A DNA stretch of 64,000 nucleotides from CAZMGB01 sp964565775 (GTDB lineage: Bacteria; Chloroflexota; Dehalococcoidia; DSTF01; JALHUB01): positions 1 through 64,000 of the forward strand of contig CAZMGB010000002.1 in the NCBI GenBank assembly GCA_964565775.1, written 5' to 3'. A program made the position numbers and the translations under genes. Under the pieces are notes generated by a model. The model saw only the letters and a list, made by a program, of their open reading frames with translations. It was not told the origin of the DNA and made no database searches. This document shows positions 1-7,209 of this stretch, in pieces. Positions within the stretch are counted from its first letter, which is position 1; every line of letters begins with the position of its first letter.

Positions 1-9
1 GCATGGGAC

Positions 10-1209
10 ATGGCCAAGCCGAAATTCGAGCGAACCAAGCCGCACGTTAACGTGGGCACCATCGGCCACGTGGACCACGGCAAGACAACCCTTACGTCCG
101 CCATGACGAAGGTCTTATCTTTCCAGGGCTTGGCGCAGTACCGCGACTTCTGGAGCATCGATAACGCTCCGGAGGAGAAGGCGCGCGGGATCACTATCGC
201 CATCGCCCACGTGGAATACGAGACCGAGAAGCGCCACTACGCTCACGTGGACTGCCCTGGCCATGCCGACTACATAAAGAACATGATTACAGGCGCCGCC
301 CAGATGGACGGGGCGATAGTTGTCGTCGCCGCCCCTGACGGACCCATGCCCCAGACCCGCGAGCACATCCTCCTCGCCCGCCAGGTCGAGGTCCCCAGCA
401 TCGTCGTCTACCTGAACAAGGTGGACCAGATGGACGACCCGGAGCTTCTCGACCTGGTGGAGCTTGAGCTGCGGGAGCTCCTCACCAAGTACCAGTTCCC
501 GGGCGACGAAATCCCCATCATCCGGGGAAGCGCCCTCCAGGCGATGGAGAGCCCCAGCACCGACCCGAATGCGCCGGAGTACGAGAGCATCCACGCCATA
601 ATCAAGGCGATCGACGAGTACATCCCGACGCCCTCGCGGCCCAAGGACCAGCCGTTCCTGATGCCCATCGAGGACGTCTTCGGCATCAAGGGACGTGGCA
701 CAGTGGTGACGGGCCGTATCGAGCGGGGCGTCATCAAGGTCGGAGAGGAAGTGGAGATCGTCGGCATCAAGGACACGGTCAAGACCGTCTGCACCGGTGT
801 CGAGATGTTCCGCAAGATCCTGGACGAAGGCCAAGCGGGCGACAACGTGGGCTGCCTGCTGCGCGGCATCGAGCGCGACGAGGTCGAGCGGGGTCAGGTG
901 CTCGCCAAGCCGGGCAGCATCAAGCCCCACACTGACTTCGAGGGGCAGGTGTACGTCCTCGCCAAGGAAGAGGGCGGCCGCCACACTCCCTTCTTCACAG
1001 GCTACCGACCCCAGTTCTACCTGCGCACTACCGATGTCACCGGCGCTATCGAGTTGCCGGAAGGGGTCGAGATGATCATGCCCGGCGACAACGTGCGCAT
1101 GACCGTGAAGCTGATCCAGCCGATCGCGCTAGAGGACGGCGTGCACTTCGCCATTCGTGAAGGCGGACGCACGGTCGGCGCGGGCGTGATCACGAAGATA
1201 ATCGAATAG
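10..1209 (+). CDS. tuf: Elongation factor Tu
   Basis: Translational GTPase that delivers aminoacyl-tRNA to the ribosome A site. All G motifs are visible: GHVDHGKT at residues 19-26, RGITI at 59-63, DCPGH at 81-85, NKVD at 136-139 and SAL near 174. Beta-barrel domains 2 and 3 follow, giving 399 aa, the normal EF-Tu length. The start MAKPKFERTKPHVN is the family start. It is the first gene of a plus-strand operon continuing with rpmG, secE, nusG and the rpl genes, an order typical of bacteria. The promoter and any upstream gene (str operon or a tRNA) lie outside the window. Confidence 0.98.
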   Translation: MAKPKFERTKPHVNVGTIGHVDHGKTTLTSAMTKVLSFQGLAQYRDFWSIDNAPEEKARGITIAIAHVEYETEKRHYAHVDCPGHADYIKNMITGAAQMDGAIVVVAAPDGPMPQTREHILLARQVEVPSIVVYLNKVDQMDDPELLDLVELELRELLTKYQFPGDEIPIIRGSALQAMESPSTDPNAPEYESIHAIIKAIDEYIPTPSRPKDQPFLMPIEDVFGIKGRGTVVTGRIERGVIKVGEEVEIVGIKDTVKTVCTGVEMFRKILDEGQAGDNVGCLLRGIERDEVERGQVLAKPGSIKPHTDFEGQVYVLAKEEGGRHTPFFTGYRPQFYLRTTDVTGAIELPEGVEMIMPGDNVRMTVKLIQPIALEDGVHFAIREGGRTVGAGVITKIIE

Positions 1210-1318
1210 CTAGACCTGCGCCCGCTCCGGAGACGAAGCGCTGACTGCCTCGGCATCGAGCGTCGTCGGCGTAGCGTCACAGGAGCCGCGGTGATCGAAG
1301 GCGGGGTTAGGAGAGGTC

Positions 1319-1483
1319 ATGGCGAAGAAGGAGGACAGGATCATCATCCATCTGGTCTGCAGCGAGTGCCGGGAGCGGACTTACACGACCACCAAGAACC
1401 GGCGTAACGACTCAGACCGCCTGGAGCTCTCCAAGTACTGTCCACGCTGCCGCACCCACCGCCTGCACCGAGAGGCCAGGTAG
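1319..1483 (+). CDS. rpmG: 50S ribosomal protein L33
   Basis: A 54-aa protein of the large ribosomal subunit. It begins MAKKEDRIIIHLVCSEC and has Cys at 14, 17, 41 and 44, the CxxC...CxxC zinc-ribbon form of L33 (the zinc-containing paralogue type). The start at 1319 has a good Shine-Dalgarno (AGGAGAGG) just upstream. It lies between tuf (109 nt) and secE (44 nt), the classical position for rpmG. The gap to secE contains a GCGGGG/CCCCGC hairpin. The tRNA-Trp often found in this interval in other bacteria is not present. Confidence 0.95.
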   Translation: MAKKEDRIIIHLVCSECRERTYTTTKNRRNDSDRLELSKYCPRCRTHRLHREAR

Positions 1484-1527
1484 ATGCTGAGCGGGGCCCG
1501 CTGTGCGCCCCGCAGAAGAGATAGACC

Positions 1528-1830
1528 ATGAGCCGTGCTCTGAGACGCCACCCCGTCGCTGCGAAGCCCAAGGCCGGCCGCCGCCGCCCCGTCGTGGTTC
1601 CCCGGCAGGCTCCGCGGCCGCCGTCGGGTCCACGCGGGCTTCTGGGGTTCCTCAGGCCTCGCTGGGCGGAAGACATAATTGGTGAGCTGAGAAAGGTAAC
1701 CTGGCCTACCATGGCCGATACCCGCTACCTGACCATAGTCGTGATATTGGTTGCGGCGTCCGTCGGCCTCATGCTGGCCGGCATCGACCTCTTCTTCAAC
1801 TGGTTCATCGAGCACACGCTCCTACATTAG
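1528..1830 (+). CDS. secE: Preprotein translocase subunit SecE
   Basis: Small essential subunit of the SecYEG channel. The 100-aa protein has a basic, proline/arginine-rich N-terminal half, the SecE signature ELRKVTWP at residues 53-60 (amphipathic helix), and one C-terminal transmembrane helix at about 68-92. This is the single-TM form of SecE. The N-terminal 45 residues are longer than in short Gram-positive SecE proteins, and an alternative internal start cannot be excluded. It is followed 11 nt later by nusG, a nearly universal arrangement. Confidence 0.95.
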   Translation: MSRALRRHPVAAKPKAGRRRPVVVPRQAPRPPSGPRGLLGFLRPRWAEDIIGELRKVTWPTMADTRYLTIVVILVAASVGLMLAGIDLFFNWFIEHTLLH

Positions 1831-1841
1831 CGAGGGCTCCA

Positions 1842-2486
1842 GTGCCTAGGAAGAAGCAAGCACCAGCGGTAGAAGAAGAGCTTCAGGAGCCAGAGGCAGC
1901 CGAAGAGGCGCCCCTTCCGGAGGAGGAAGCGGAGACGCCCGAGGGGCATGCCTGGTACGTTATTCACACCTACTCCGGATATGAGAACAAGGTCAAGACG
2001 AACCTGGAGCACCGCACCGAATCGATGGACGCGCGCGACCTCATCTTCAAGGTGGTGATCCCCACCGAGAATGAGATCGAGATTCGCGACGGCCAGCGCC
2101 GCACTGTGGCCAAGAAGATCTTCCCGGGATACGTGCTGGTGCAGATGATAGAGCTCCACGAGGAAGACCCCGAGTCGAGCCGGGCCTGGTTCGTGGTGCG
2201 CAACACGCCGGGAGTCACCGGCTTCGTGGGCTCGGGCACCCGGCCCACGCCCCTGGCCCAGTCGGAGCTGGAGCGTATCCTCCGCCAGATGCGGGCCGAG
2301 GAGCCGCGCGTCAAGGTCGGGTTCCAGCCGGGCCAGAGCGTCCGCGTCGTCGACGGTCCCTTCGTCGACTTCGTGGGCCAGGTAGACGAGATTAACCTGG
2401 AGAAGGGCAAGGTAAGGGTCATGGTGTCCTTCTTCGGACGCGAGACGCCAGTGGAGCTTGATCTTCTCCAGGTGGAGAGACTGTAG
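1842..2486 (+). CDS. nusG: Transcription termination/antitermination protein NusG
   Basis: Processivity factor that binds RNA polymerase. The 214-aa product has an acidic, Glu-rich N-terminal extension of about 35 residues. This is followed by the NGN domain (WYVIHTYSGYENKVK, about 37-145) and a C-terminal KOW domain (about 155-214) that contains PGQSVRVVDGPFVDFVG. The start is GTG at 1842. The extension is longer than in E. coli NusG (181 aa), but charged extensions are common outside Proteobacteria. It is translated with secE (11-nt spacing) and followed by a structured 102-nt gap before rplK. Confidence 0.96.
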   Translation: MPRKKQAPAVEEELQEPEAAEEAPLPEEEAETPEGHAWYVIHTYSGYENKVKTNLEHRTESMDARDLIFKVVIPTENEIEIRDGQRRTVAKKIFPGYVLVQMIELHEEDPESSRAWFVVRNTPGVTGFVGSGTRPTPLAQSELERILRQMRAEEPRVKVGFQPGQSVRVVDGPFVDFVGQVDEINLEKGKVRVMVSFFGRETPVELDLLQVERL

Positions 2487-2514
2487 GCAACCGATTTCGT
2501 CCGGATAGGAGTCC

Positions 2515-2573
2515 CTGCCTGCCTAGCGGCAGGCAGACGCAGCTTCGGCAAGGCTGCCGGTTTGAACCGGCAG
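2515..2573 (+). promoter_or_regulatory. Two tandem hairpins in the rplK leader
   Basis: The nusG-rplK gap holds two perfect hairpins. One has arms CTGCCTGCC (2515-2523) and GGCAGGCAG (2528-2536) with a 4-nt loop. The other has arms CTGCCGGT (2554-2561) and ACCGGCAG (2566-2573). The second abuts the GAGGTG Shine-Dalgarno region of rplK at about 2575. No U tract follows, so these are not intrinsic terminators. In many bacteria L1 represses the rplK-rplA mRNA at this position, so an L1 operator is a reasonable inference, but I did not match a specific L1-site consensus. Confidence 0.45.
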
Positions 2574-2588
2574 AGGTGAATCGAAAGC

Positions 2589-3071
2589 ATGGCCAAGAAG
2601 GTCCGGGCCATCATCAAACTTCAGATCGAGGCGGGGAAGGCCAACCCGGCGCCCCCTGTCGGGCCCGCACTGGGCCAGCACGGCGTCAACATCATGGCCT
2701 TCTGCAAGGACTACAACTCGCGCACCGCCTCACAGGCGGGCACTATCGTCCCGGTAGAGATCACCGTGTACGAGGACCGCTCCTTCGTCTTCGCCCTCAA
2801 GACACCCCCGGCCTCGGACCTGCTCAAGCGGGCTGCGGGCATCGAGAAGGGAAGCGGGGCGCAGAAGCGAGAGAAGGTCGGAGAGGTGCCGCGGGACAGC
2901 GTGCGCCAGATCGCTGAGCTGAAGATGAAGGACCTCAATGCCGCGAACGTCGAGGCCGCTGTGAGAATGATCGAGGGCACCGCGAGGAGCATGGGCATCG
3001 AGGTCGTCGAGAAGGTGTCCGTGCCCGCGGGCGACGAGCAGAGCGATGAAGAGGGGCAAGAACTACCGTAA
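2589..3071 (+). CDS. rplK: 50S ribosomal protein L11
   Basis: L11 forms the GTPase-associated centre on 23S rRNA. The 160-aa protein has the N-terminal domain with KANPAPPVGPALGQHGVNI and the C-terminal RNA-binding domain (SDLLKRAAGIEKGSG... KMKDLNAANVEAAVRMIEGTARSMGI). The C-terminal tail (about 15 residues, acidic, DEQSDEEGQELP) is longer than usual and is encoded where rplK overlaps rplA. Modification by PrmA is expected, and a prmA gene is present at 58.3-59.2 kb. Confidence 0.97.
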   Translation: MAKKVRAIIKLQIEAGKANPAPPVGPALGQHGVNIMAFCKDYNSRTASQAGTIVPVEITVYEDRSFVFALKTPPASDLLKRAAGIEKGSGAQKREKVGEVPRDSVRQIAELKMKDLNAANVEAAVRMIEGTARSMGIEVVEKVSVPAGDEQSDEEGQELP

Positions 3072-3756
3072 CGCCGCTTCCACAATAGAGCGCACGCGGG
3101 GCTATCCGCCGGAGGAGGCGGTCCGTGTGGCAAAGGCCGCCGCCTTCGCCAAGTTCGACGAGACTGTGGAGCTGCACATGCGCACCGGCCTGGACCCGCG
3201 CCACGCCGACCAGCAGCTCCGGGGCAGCGTTCTTCTCCCACACGGGCTGGGCAAGCCGGTGCGGGTGCTGGTTTTCGCCGAGGGCGAGCCGGCAAAGCTG
3301 GCCGAGGAGGCCGGGGCCGACTTCGTCGGCGGCGACGACCTTGTCAAGAAGATCGAGGGCGGCTGGACCGACTTCGACGTCGCCCTCGCTCAGCGCGAGA
3401 TGATGGGCAAGGTGGGCCGCTTGGGCCGCGTCCTCGGCCCGCGCGGCCTGATGCCGAACCCGCGCTCTGGAACGGTGCTGGACGGCCAGGACCTGCCCAA
3501 GGCCGTCGGCGACTCCCGCCAGGGCCGGGTAGAGTTCCGGCTCGACCGCAGCGCCCTCCTTCACATGCCGGTCGGCAAGGTCAGCTTCGACGAGGAGAAG
3601 CTGCTGGAGAACCTGGCGACCCTGGTCGAGGCGGTCGTCAAGGCCCGTCCGTCCGGCGCCAAGGGCCAGTACATCAAGAGCGCGACGCTGACAACGACGA
3701 TGGGGCCCGGGGTCAAACTGGAGCTGGCTCCCACCCTGGCCCTAACTGCGGGATAG
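3046..3756 (+). CDS. rplA: 50S ribosomal protein L1
   Basis: L1 binds 23S rRNA at the mobile L1 stalk and often represses its own mRNA. The 236-aa sequence has typical blocks: KNYRNAASTIERTRGYPPEEAV at the N-terminus, FDETVELHMRTGLDPRHADQQLRG, GRLGRVLGPRGLMPNPRSGTV in the middle, and VEFRLDRSALLHMPVGKVSF near the C-terminus. The ATG at 3046 lies inside the rplK 3' end, a 26-nt overlap that suggests translational coupling. It is followed by a 236-nt gap containing an inverted repeat and the L10 leader. Confidence 0.97.
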   Translation: MKRGKNYRNAASTIERTRGYPPEEAVRVAKAAAFAKFDETVELHMRTGLDPRHADQQLRGSVLLPHGLGKPVRVLVFAEGEPAKLAEEAGADFVGGDDLVKKIEGGWTDFDVALAQREMMGKVGRLGRVLGPRGLMPNPRSGTVLDGQDLPKAVGDSRQGRVEFRLDRSALLHMPVGKVSFDEEKLLENLATLVEAVVKARPSGAKGQYIKSATLTTTMGPGVKLELAPTLALTAG

Positions 3757-3771
3757 GACGATAGAACCATA

Positions 3772-3822
3772 GAACCTTCGAACCAGTTAGGGGCGGAGGC
3801 TGGTTCCGGGGTTCGAAGGTTC
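3772..3822. repeat. 13-bp perfect inverted repeat upstream of the L10 leader
   Basis: GAACCTTCGAACC at 3772-3784 is repeated as GGTTCGAAGGTTC at 3810-3822. Nested inside are AACCAG (3781-3786) and CTGGTT (3800-3805), which extend the potential stem. No U tract follows directly. It lies between the rplA stop and the rplJ leader RNA, so it could stabilise the rplK-rplA mRNA end or be a small mobile palindrome. The TTCGAA resembles a tRNA T-arm only superficially. Confidence 0.6.
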
Positions 3823-3835
3823 CAGGGTTACAAAT

Positions 3836-3975
3836 AGGCGCCGTAGACAGCGGGCGCCCCGGTGTTCCGGGGCTTAATCGAACCCGCCGAGGCACGCCAG
3901 GATACGCGGCGGCCGGGCTTCAGCCCGGCGAGGCGATCCATCGCGGCCTCTGTCTGCGGCGACAGGGGCTTTTTT
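3836..3975 (+). ncRNA. Ribosomal protein L10 leader with intrinsic terminator
   Basis: The gap before rplJ contains the conserved L10-leader core: CCGTAGACAGCGGGCGCC, a hairpin, GCTTAATCGAACCCGCCGAGG, and further stems. It ends in a strong terminator: stem GCCTCTGTC (3946-3954), loop TGCGGC, stem GACAGGGGC (3961-3969), then six T (3970-3975). In known L10 leaders the L10-(L12) complex binds the core and shuts off rplJ-rplL expression. The U-tailed hairpin implies transcription attenuation here. rplJ starts 18 nt downstream. The core match is from memory of the family consensus and is clear by eye. Confidence 0.88.
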
Positions 3976-3992
3976 CATGGCGAGGTGCTGAG

Positions 3993-4553
3993 ATGCCCAA
4001 CCCGAAGAAGATCGAATCGGTGGAGCTGCTGACGGATCGCATCGCCAGGAGCACGGTGACCATTGCCGCCAGCTACCAGGGCCTGACGGTAGCGGAGATG
4101 GACACTTTGCGACGCCAGCTCCGTGAGGCGGAGGTGGAGCTGCGCGTGGTCAAGAACCGTCTCTTCCGCATCGCAACACAGGCGGCAGGGATACCGGAGA
4201 TGGCGGAGCTGGCCGAAGGGCCCACCGCCGTCGCCTTCGGCTATGGGGAGATCACGGTGCCGGCCAGAGCGCTGACGGAGTACATACGGGCCGCCAAGAA
4301 CGCCTTCGCGCTCCGTCGCGGCTACGCGGCGGGTCAGCTCCTATCGGCGCGAGAAGTCGAGGAGCTGGCGACGCTGCCCTCGAGGGAAGCGCTGATCGCG
4401 CAGGTCAGCGGGGCGGTGCAGGCGCCGGTGGCGCACCTGGCGCAACTGCTGGCGGCAAGCATGATGAATTCGGCGGCGACTCTGTTTTCATCCACCATAG
4501 CCCAGCTACAAGGACTCTTGCAGGCGCGAGCCGCCCAACAGGAAGGAGCGTAA
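3993..4553 (+). CDS. rplJ: 50S ribosomal protein L10
   Basis: L10 anchors L7/L12 dimers on the ribosome stalk. The 186-aa product has the N-terminal rRNA-binding domain (KKIESVELLTDRIARSTVTIAASYQGL... LRVVKNRLFRIA, GPTAVAFGY) and a C-terminal helix (VAHLAQLLAASMMNSAATLFSSTIAQLQGLLQARA) that binds L12 dimers. Length is within the family range. It is controlled by the L10 leader immediately upstream and is separated from rplL by 1 nt. Confidence 0.97.
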   Translation: MPNPKKIESVELLTDRIARSTVTIAASYQGLTVAEMDTLRRQLREAEVELRVVKNRLFRIATQAAGIPEMAELAEGPTAVAFGYGEITVPARALTEYIRAAKNAFALRRGYAAGQLLSAREVEELATLPSREALIAQVSGAVQAPVAHLAQLLAASMMNSAATLFSSTIAQLQGLLQARAAQQEGA

Positions 4554-4554
4554 C

Positions 4555-5109
4555 ATGCCCGAACGACAGACGAAGAAGGCTGCGGCAGAGGCGGAGTCCA
4601 CGACGGAGACCCCCGAGGCCGCGGACGAGGCAGCGGAGGCGGCCGCTGAGCCGGCCAAGGCCCCGACTGCAAGCAAGGAGAAGAAAGGCAAGGAGGAACG
4701 CAAGGGTATGGCAGACCGGGTGGACCAGACATTTGACCTCATCAAGGAGATGACCATCCTCGAGCTGCGAGATCTGAACAAGCGGATCGAGGAGGAGTTC
4801 GGCGTCGTCGCCAGTGCTCCCGTGGCGGTAGCCGCACCCGCCGGGGCGCCGGCCGCCGCCGGGGCGCCGGCCGCCAGCGCACCCGCGGAGGAGGAGAAGA
4901 CCGAGTGGACGGTGGCGCTCAAGGACATGGGGCCCAACAAGGTCAACGTAATCAAGGCCGTCCGCGAAGTCACCACCCTCGGCCTCAAGGAGGCGAAGGA
5001 CCTGGTGGAGAGCGCCCCCACCAACGTCAAGGAGGGCGTCACCAAGCAGGAGGCGGAGGAGGCCAGAGCGAAGCTCGCGGCAGCCGGCGCCACCGTCGAA
5101 ATGATATAG
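4555..5109 (+). CDS. rplL: 50S ribosomal protein L7/L12 with N-terminal extension
   Basis: Stalk protein that recruits translational GTPases. The canonical part begins MADRVDQTFDLIKEMTILEL (ATG at 4708). It has a Pro-Ala-rich hinge and the C-terminal domain EKTEWTVALKDMGPNKVNVIKAVREVTTLGLKEAKDLVE. The reading frame opens 51 codons earlier at 4555, directly after rplJ, with Shine-Dalgarno AGGAAGGAG. This gives 184 aa rather than the usual 120-130. The extension is Ala/Glu/Lys-rich and low complexity. The internal ATG also has its own AGGAGG (4691-4696), so both forms may be made. The hinge contains an 18-bp tandem duplication (GCCGGGGCGCCGGCCGCC twice). Confidence 0.95.
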   Translation: MPERQTKKAAAEAESTTETPEAADEAAEAAAEPAKAPTASKEKKGKEERKGMADRVDQTFDLIKEMTILELRDLNKRIEEEFGVVASAPVAVAAPAGAPAAAGAPAASAPAEEEKTEWTVALKDMGPNKVNVIKAVREVTTLGLKEAKDLVESAPTNVKEGVTKQEAEEARAKLAAAGATVEMI

Positions 5110-5118
5110 TCAAGTTGT

Positions 5119-5141
5119 GCCAGTCGCCCGACGCGACTGGC
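5119..5141 (+). terminator. Hairpin after rplL, no T tract
   Basis: A perfect 8-bp hairpin, GCCAGTCG (5119-5126) and CGACTGGC (5134-5141), sits 9 nt after the rplL stop. There is no following T run, so it may protect the mRNA 3' end or act as a weak terminator. A TATAGT hexamer about 20 nt downstream could be the -10 of the next gene. Confidence 0.35.
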
Positions 5142-5175
5142 GAAGGCCAGCGCAGGCTGCTATAGTGCGCGCGAG

Positions 5176-5976
5176 ATGAAGTGTTACGCCTGTACCAACG
5201 AGGCGGAGAAGCAGTGCGGGCGCTGCGGTAGGCCCTATTGCGAAGCCCACGGCGAAGCGTTCTGCGGCGAATGCCTCAAGCCCGCCAGCGCCCTGCCTTC
5301 GTTCACCCTTTACCGGGGCTCGCTGCTCGCCCTGCTCATAGGGACAGCGCTGGCGGTGTGGCTCATAGTGAGGCCGCCCGGCGAGTCGAACGAGTCATCG
5401 CCGGGAGTCGCCCTTCCCGGCGCGCTGCTCGGGCAGGAGAGCCCAACGCCGGAGCCATCGCCCATGTTGACCGGCACGCCAGCCACCCCCGGGGCCAGCG
5501 CCACGCCCGCCGAGGTGAAGCAGTACACAGTCCAGCAGGGGGACACGCTGTACGGCATCGCCGAGGCCAACCTTCCCCCCGGCGAGGAGCTAAACGACTT
5601 CGTGGCGCAAATCGCCGAGCTCAACAACCTGGGAAACCCGGATGAGGCAGTGCTGCGGCCGGGACAGGTCCTTCGCCTGAGCGCGCCAGCACCACCCCAG
5701 CCCAGCGCCTCGCCTGGGCAAGCGATTCCGTCGCCCGTGACTACCGGCACTCCCGCTGCGCGCGCCACGCCCGTGCCCCCACCCACAGCCACGCCCACTG
5801 TAGTACGGGCGCACATCGTCCAGGAGGGAGAAACGCTGTACGGCATCGCCGAGGCCTACCTTCCCCCCGGCGAGAACCTGGGCGACTTCGTGGCGCGCAT
5901 CGCTCAGTACAACGGACTTGGGAACCCGGACGAGGTGACCCTACAGCCGGGGCAAGTCATCCGCCTGCCGCCTTGA
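5176..5976 (+). CDS. Zinc-ribbon membrane protein with two LysM domains
   Basis: The 266-aa protein starts with a compact Cys/His cluster (C3, C6, C14, C17, C22, H25, C30, C33), resembling a B-box/zinc-ribbon. One transmembrane helix follows at about 48-66. After a Pro/Thr/Ser linker come two LysM domains (about 115-170 and 213-266), each with QGDTLYGIAEA- or EGETLYGIAEA-type cores and NLGNPDE...LRPGQVLRL ends. The likely topology is zinc domain in the cytoplasm and LysM repeats outside, binding peptidoglycan or another N-acetylglucosamine polymer. The exact role is unknown. The PTP-rich linker is typical of Chloroflexota surface proteins. Confidence 0.8.
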   Translation: MKCYACTNEAEKQCGRCGRPYCEAHGEAFCGECLKPASALPSFTLYRGSLLALLIGTALAVWLIVRPPGESNESSPGVALPGALLGQESPTPEPSPMLTGTPATPGASATPAEVKQYTVQQGDTLYGIAEANLPPGEELNDFVAQIAELNNLGNPDEAVLRPGQVLRLSAPAPPQPSASPGQAIPSPVTTGTPAARATPVPPPTATPTVVRAHIVQEGETLYGIAEAYLPPGENLGDFVARIAQYNGLGNPDEVTLQPGQVIRLPP

Positions 5977-5987
5977 GGGGCCGGGGA

Positions 5988-6440
5988 ATGGAGCAAAGCA
6001 GCAGATCTGCCAGGTTCGCTGTCGTGCGCGGCGCCATCATCTACACGCCGCTCTTCATAGCCAGCGGCGCCGGCTTCATCGTCGTTCTCCTCATGCTGAT
6101 AGAAGGCGGCGAGCCCGGTCTTCTGGTGACGCTGGCCGTCGCCGGCCTGGTCGCCCTCCTCACCGGGTACCAGAGCATCCAGTCGCTTCGCGATCTCGCC
6201 GCCGAGCCGCGCATGTCGAGGGGATCGATTCGCCGCAAGTGGAGCCGCAGCGATTTCCTCATTGCCCGCAGCCACTACATCTACGTGGACAAGTCCGTCT
6301 TCAAGATCGACCCCATCACCTTCGTCGAGCTGGAGGACGGCGACGTGGTATCGGTCCTCCACTATCCTCACACGAACACCGTGGTGTCCGTAGGCACGGA
6401 GGAATCAGAGCCGGCGGCCTCCACGTCCCCGACGGCCTAG
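5988..6440 (+). CDS. Small membrane protein, two TM helices
   Basis: A 150-aa product from ATG 5988; a TTG 15 nt upstream would overlap the previous stop. Two hydrophobic helices (about 15-38 and 43-63) are followed by a soluble C-terminal domain with DFLIARSHYIYVDKSVFKID and VELEDGDVVSVLHYPHTNTVVSV, which reads like a small beta-barrel. I do not recognise a named family. It lies 11 nt after the LysM gene and 33 nt before radC, probably in the same transcript. Confidence 0.65.
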   Translation: MEQSSRSARFAVVRGAIIYTPLFIASGAGFIVVLLMLIEGGEPGLLVTLAVAGLVALLTGYQSIQSLRDLAAEPRMSRGSIRRKWSRSDFLIARSHYIYVDKSVFKIDPITFVELEDGDVVSVLHYPHTNTVVSVGTEESEPAASTSPTA

Positions 6441-6473
6441 CCGGACAGTCCACCAGACGCCGGAGATGCAGCC

Positions 6474-7205
6474 ATGAGCTTCGAGAACAGCCCATCGGTG
6501 GAGTATCACACCCTCATCCGTGACCTGCCCGCCACCGAGCGGCCTCGCGAGCGGCTGCGCGACTCCGGCGCCGCCGCCCTCTCGAACAGTGAGCTGCTGG
6601 CCATCATCCTGCGCACCGGCGCGGCGAAAGAGAGCGTCCTGTCGCTATCGTCGCGCCTGCTGGCGGGCTACGGCGGCCTGGCGGGGCTGGCGCGGGCAAG
6701 CTTCGCCGAGCTCTGCGGCGAGCACGGCCTGGGCGAGGCGAAGGCGGCCCAGCTCAAGGCGGCAATGGAGCTGGGCAAGCGCCTCTCGTCGACGCAACCA
6801 GAGGAGCGGGCCGTCGTGCGCACGCCCCAGGACGTCGCCAACCTGCTGATGGCGGAGATGAGCCTCCTGGAGCAGGAGCACCTGCGGGTGCTGCTCCTCA
6901 ACACAAAGAACCAGGTCCTGGGCATGCCCGAGGTCTATCGCGGCAGCGTCAACTCGACGATGGTGCGCGTCAGCGAGCTCCTGCGCGAGGCGGTGCGGCA
7001 GAACTGCCCGGCGCTCGTCGTCGTGCACAACCACCCCTCGGGCGACCCGACGCCATCGGCCGATGACATCGCCATGACACGGAAGCTGGTCGAGGCGGGG
7101 GAGCTGCTTGACATCGACGTGCTCGATCACATCATCATCGGAGAGGGCCGGTTTGTGAGCATGAAGGAGCGGCACCTCGGTTTCAGCCGGAGCGAGAGGA
7201 AATAG
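6474..7205 (+). CDS. radC: RadC family JAB/JAMM-domain protein
   Basis: A 243-aa RadC homologue. It has an N-terminal helix-hairpin-helix-like region (PRERLRDSGAAALSNSELLAIILRTG) and a C-terminal JAMM metalloprotease-like domain with HNHPSGDPTPSADD (His-x-His...Asp zinc ligands), preceded by the conserved Glu in this fold. Historically annotated as a DNA-repair protein, its real function is unclear; an association with recombination is suggested for homologues. It is followed 4 nt later by a HAD phosphatase gene. Confidence 0.93.
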   Translation: MSFENSPSVEYHTLIRDLPATERPRERLRDSGAAALSNSELLAIILRTGAAKESVLSLSSRLLAGYGGLAGLARASFAELCGEHGLGEAKAAQLKAAMELGKRLSSTQPEERAVVRTPQDVANLLMAEMSLLEQEHLRVLLLNTKNQVLGMPEVYRGSVNSTMVRVSELLREAVRQNCPALVVVHNHPSGDPTPSADDIAMTRKLVEAGELLDIDVLDHIIIGEGRFVSMKERHLGFSRSERK

Positions 7206-7209
7206 CCCC

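Noticed and set aside
1484..1527. Expected tRNA-Trp between rpmG and secE
   Set aside because: The gap is only 44 nt and contains a short GC hairpin, too short for a tRNA.
3771..3835. A tRNA-like GGTTCGAAGGTTCC segment after rplA
   Set aside because: The sequence is explained by a long inverted repeat; no acceptor, D or anticodon arms can be formed around it.
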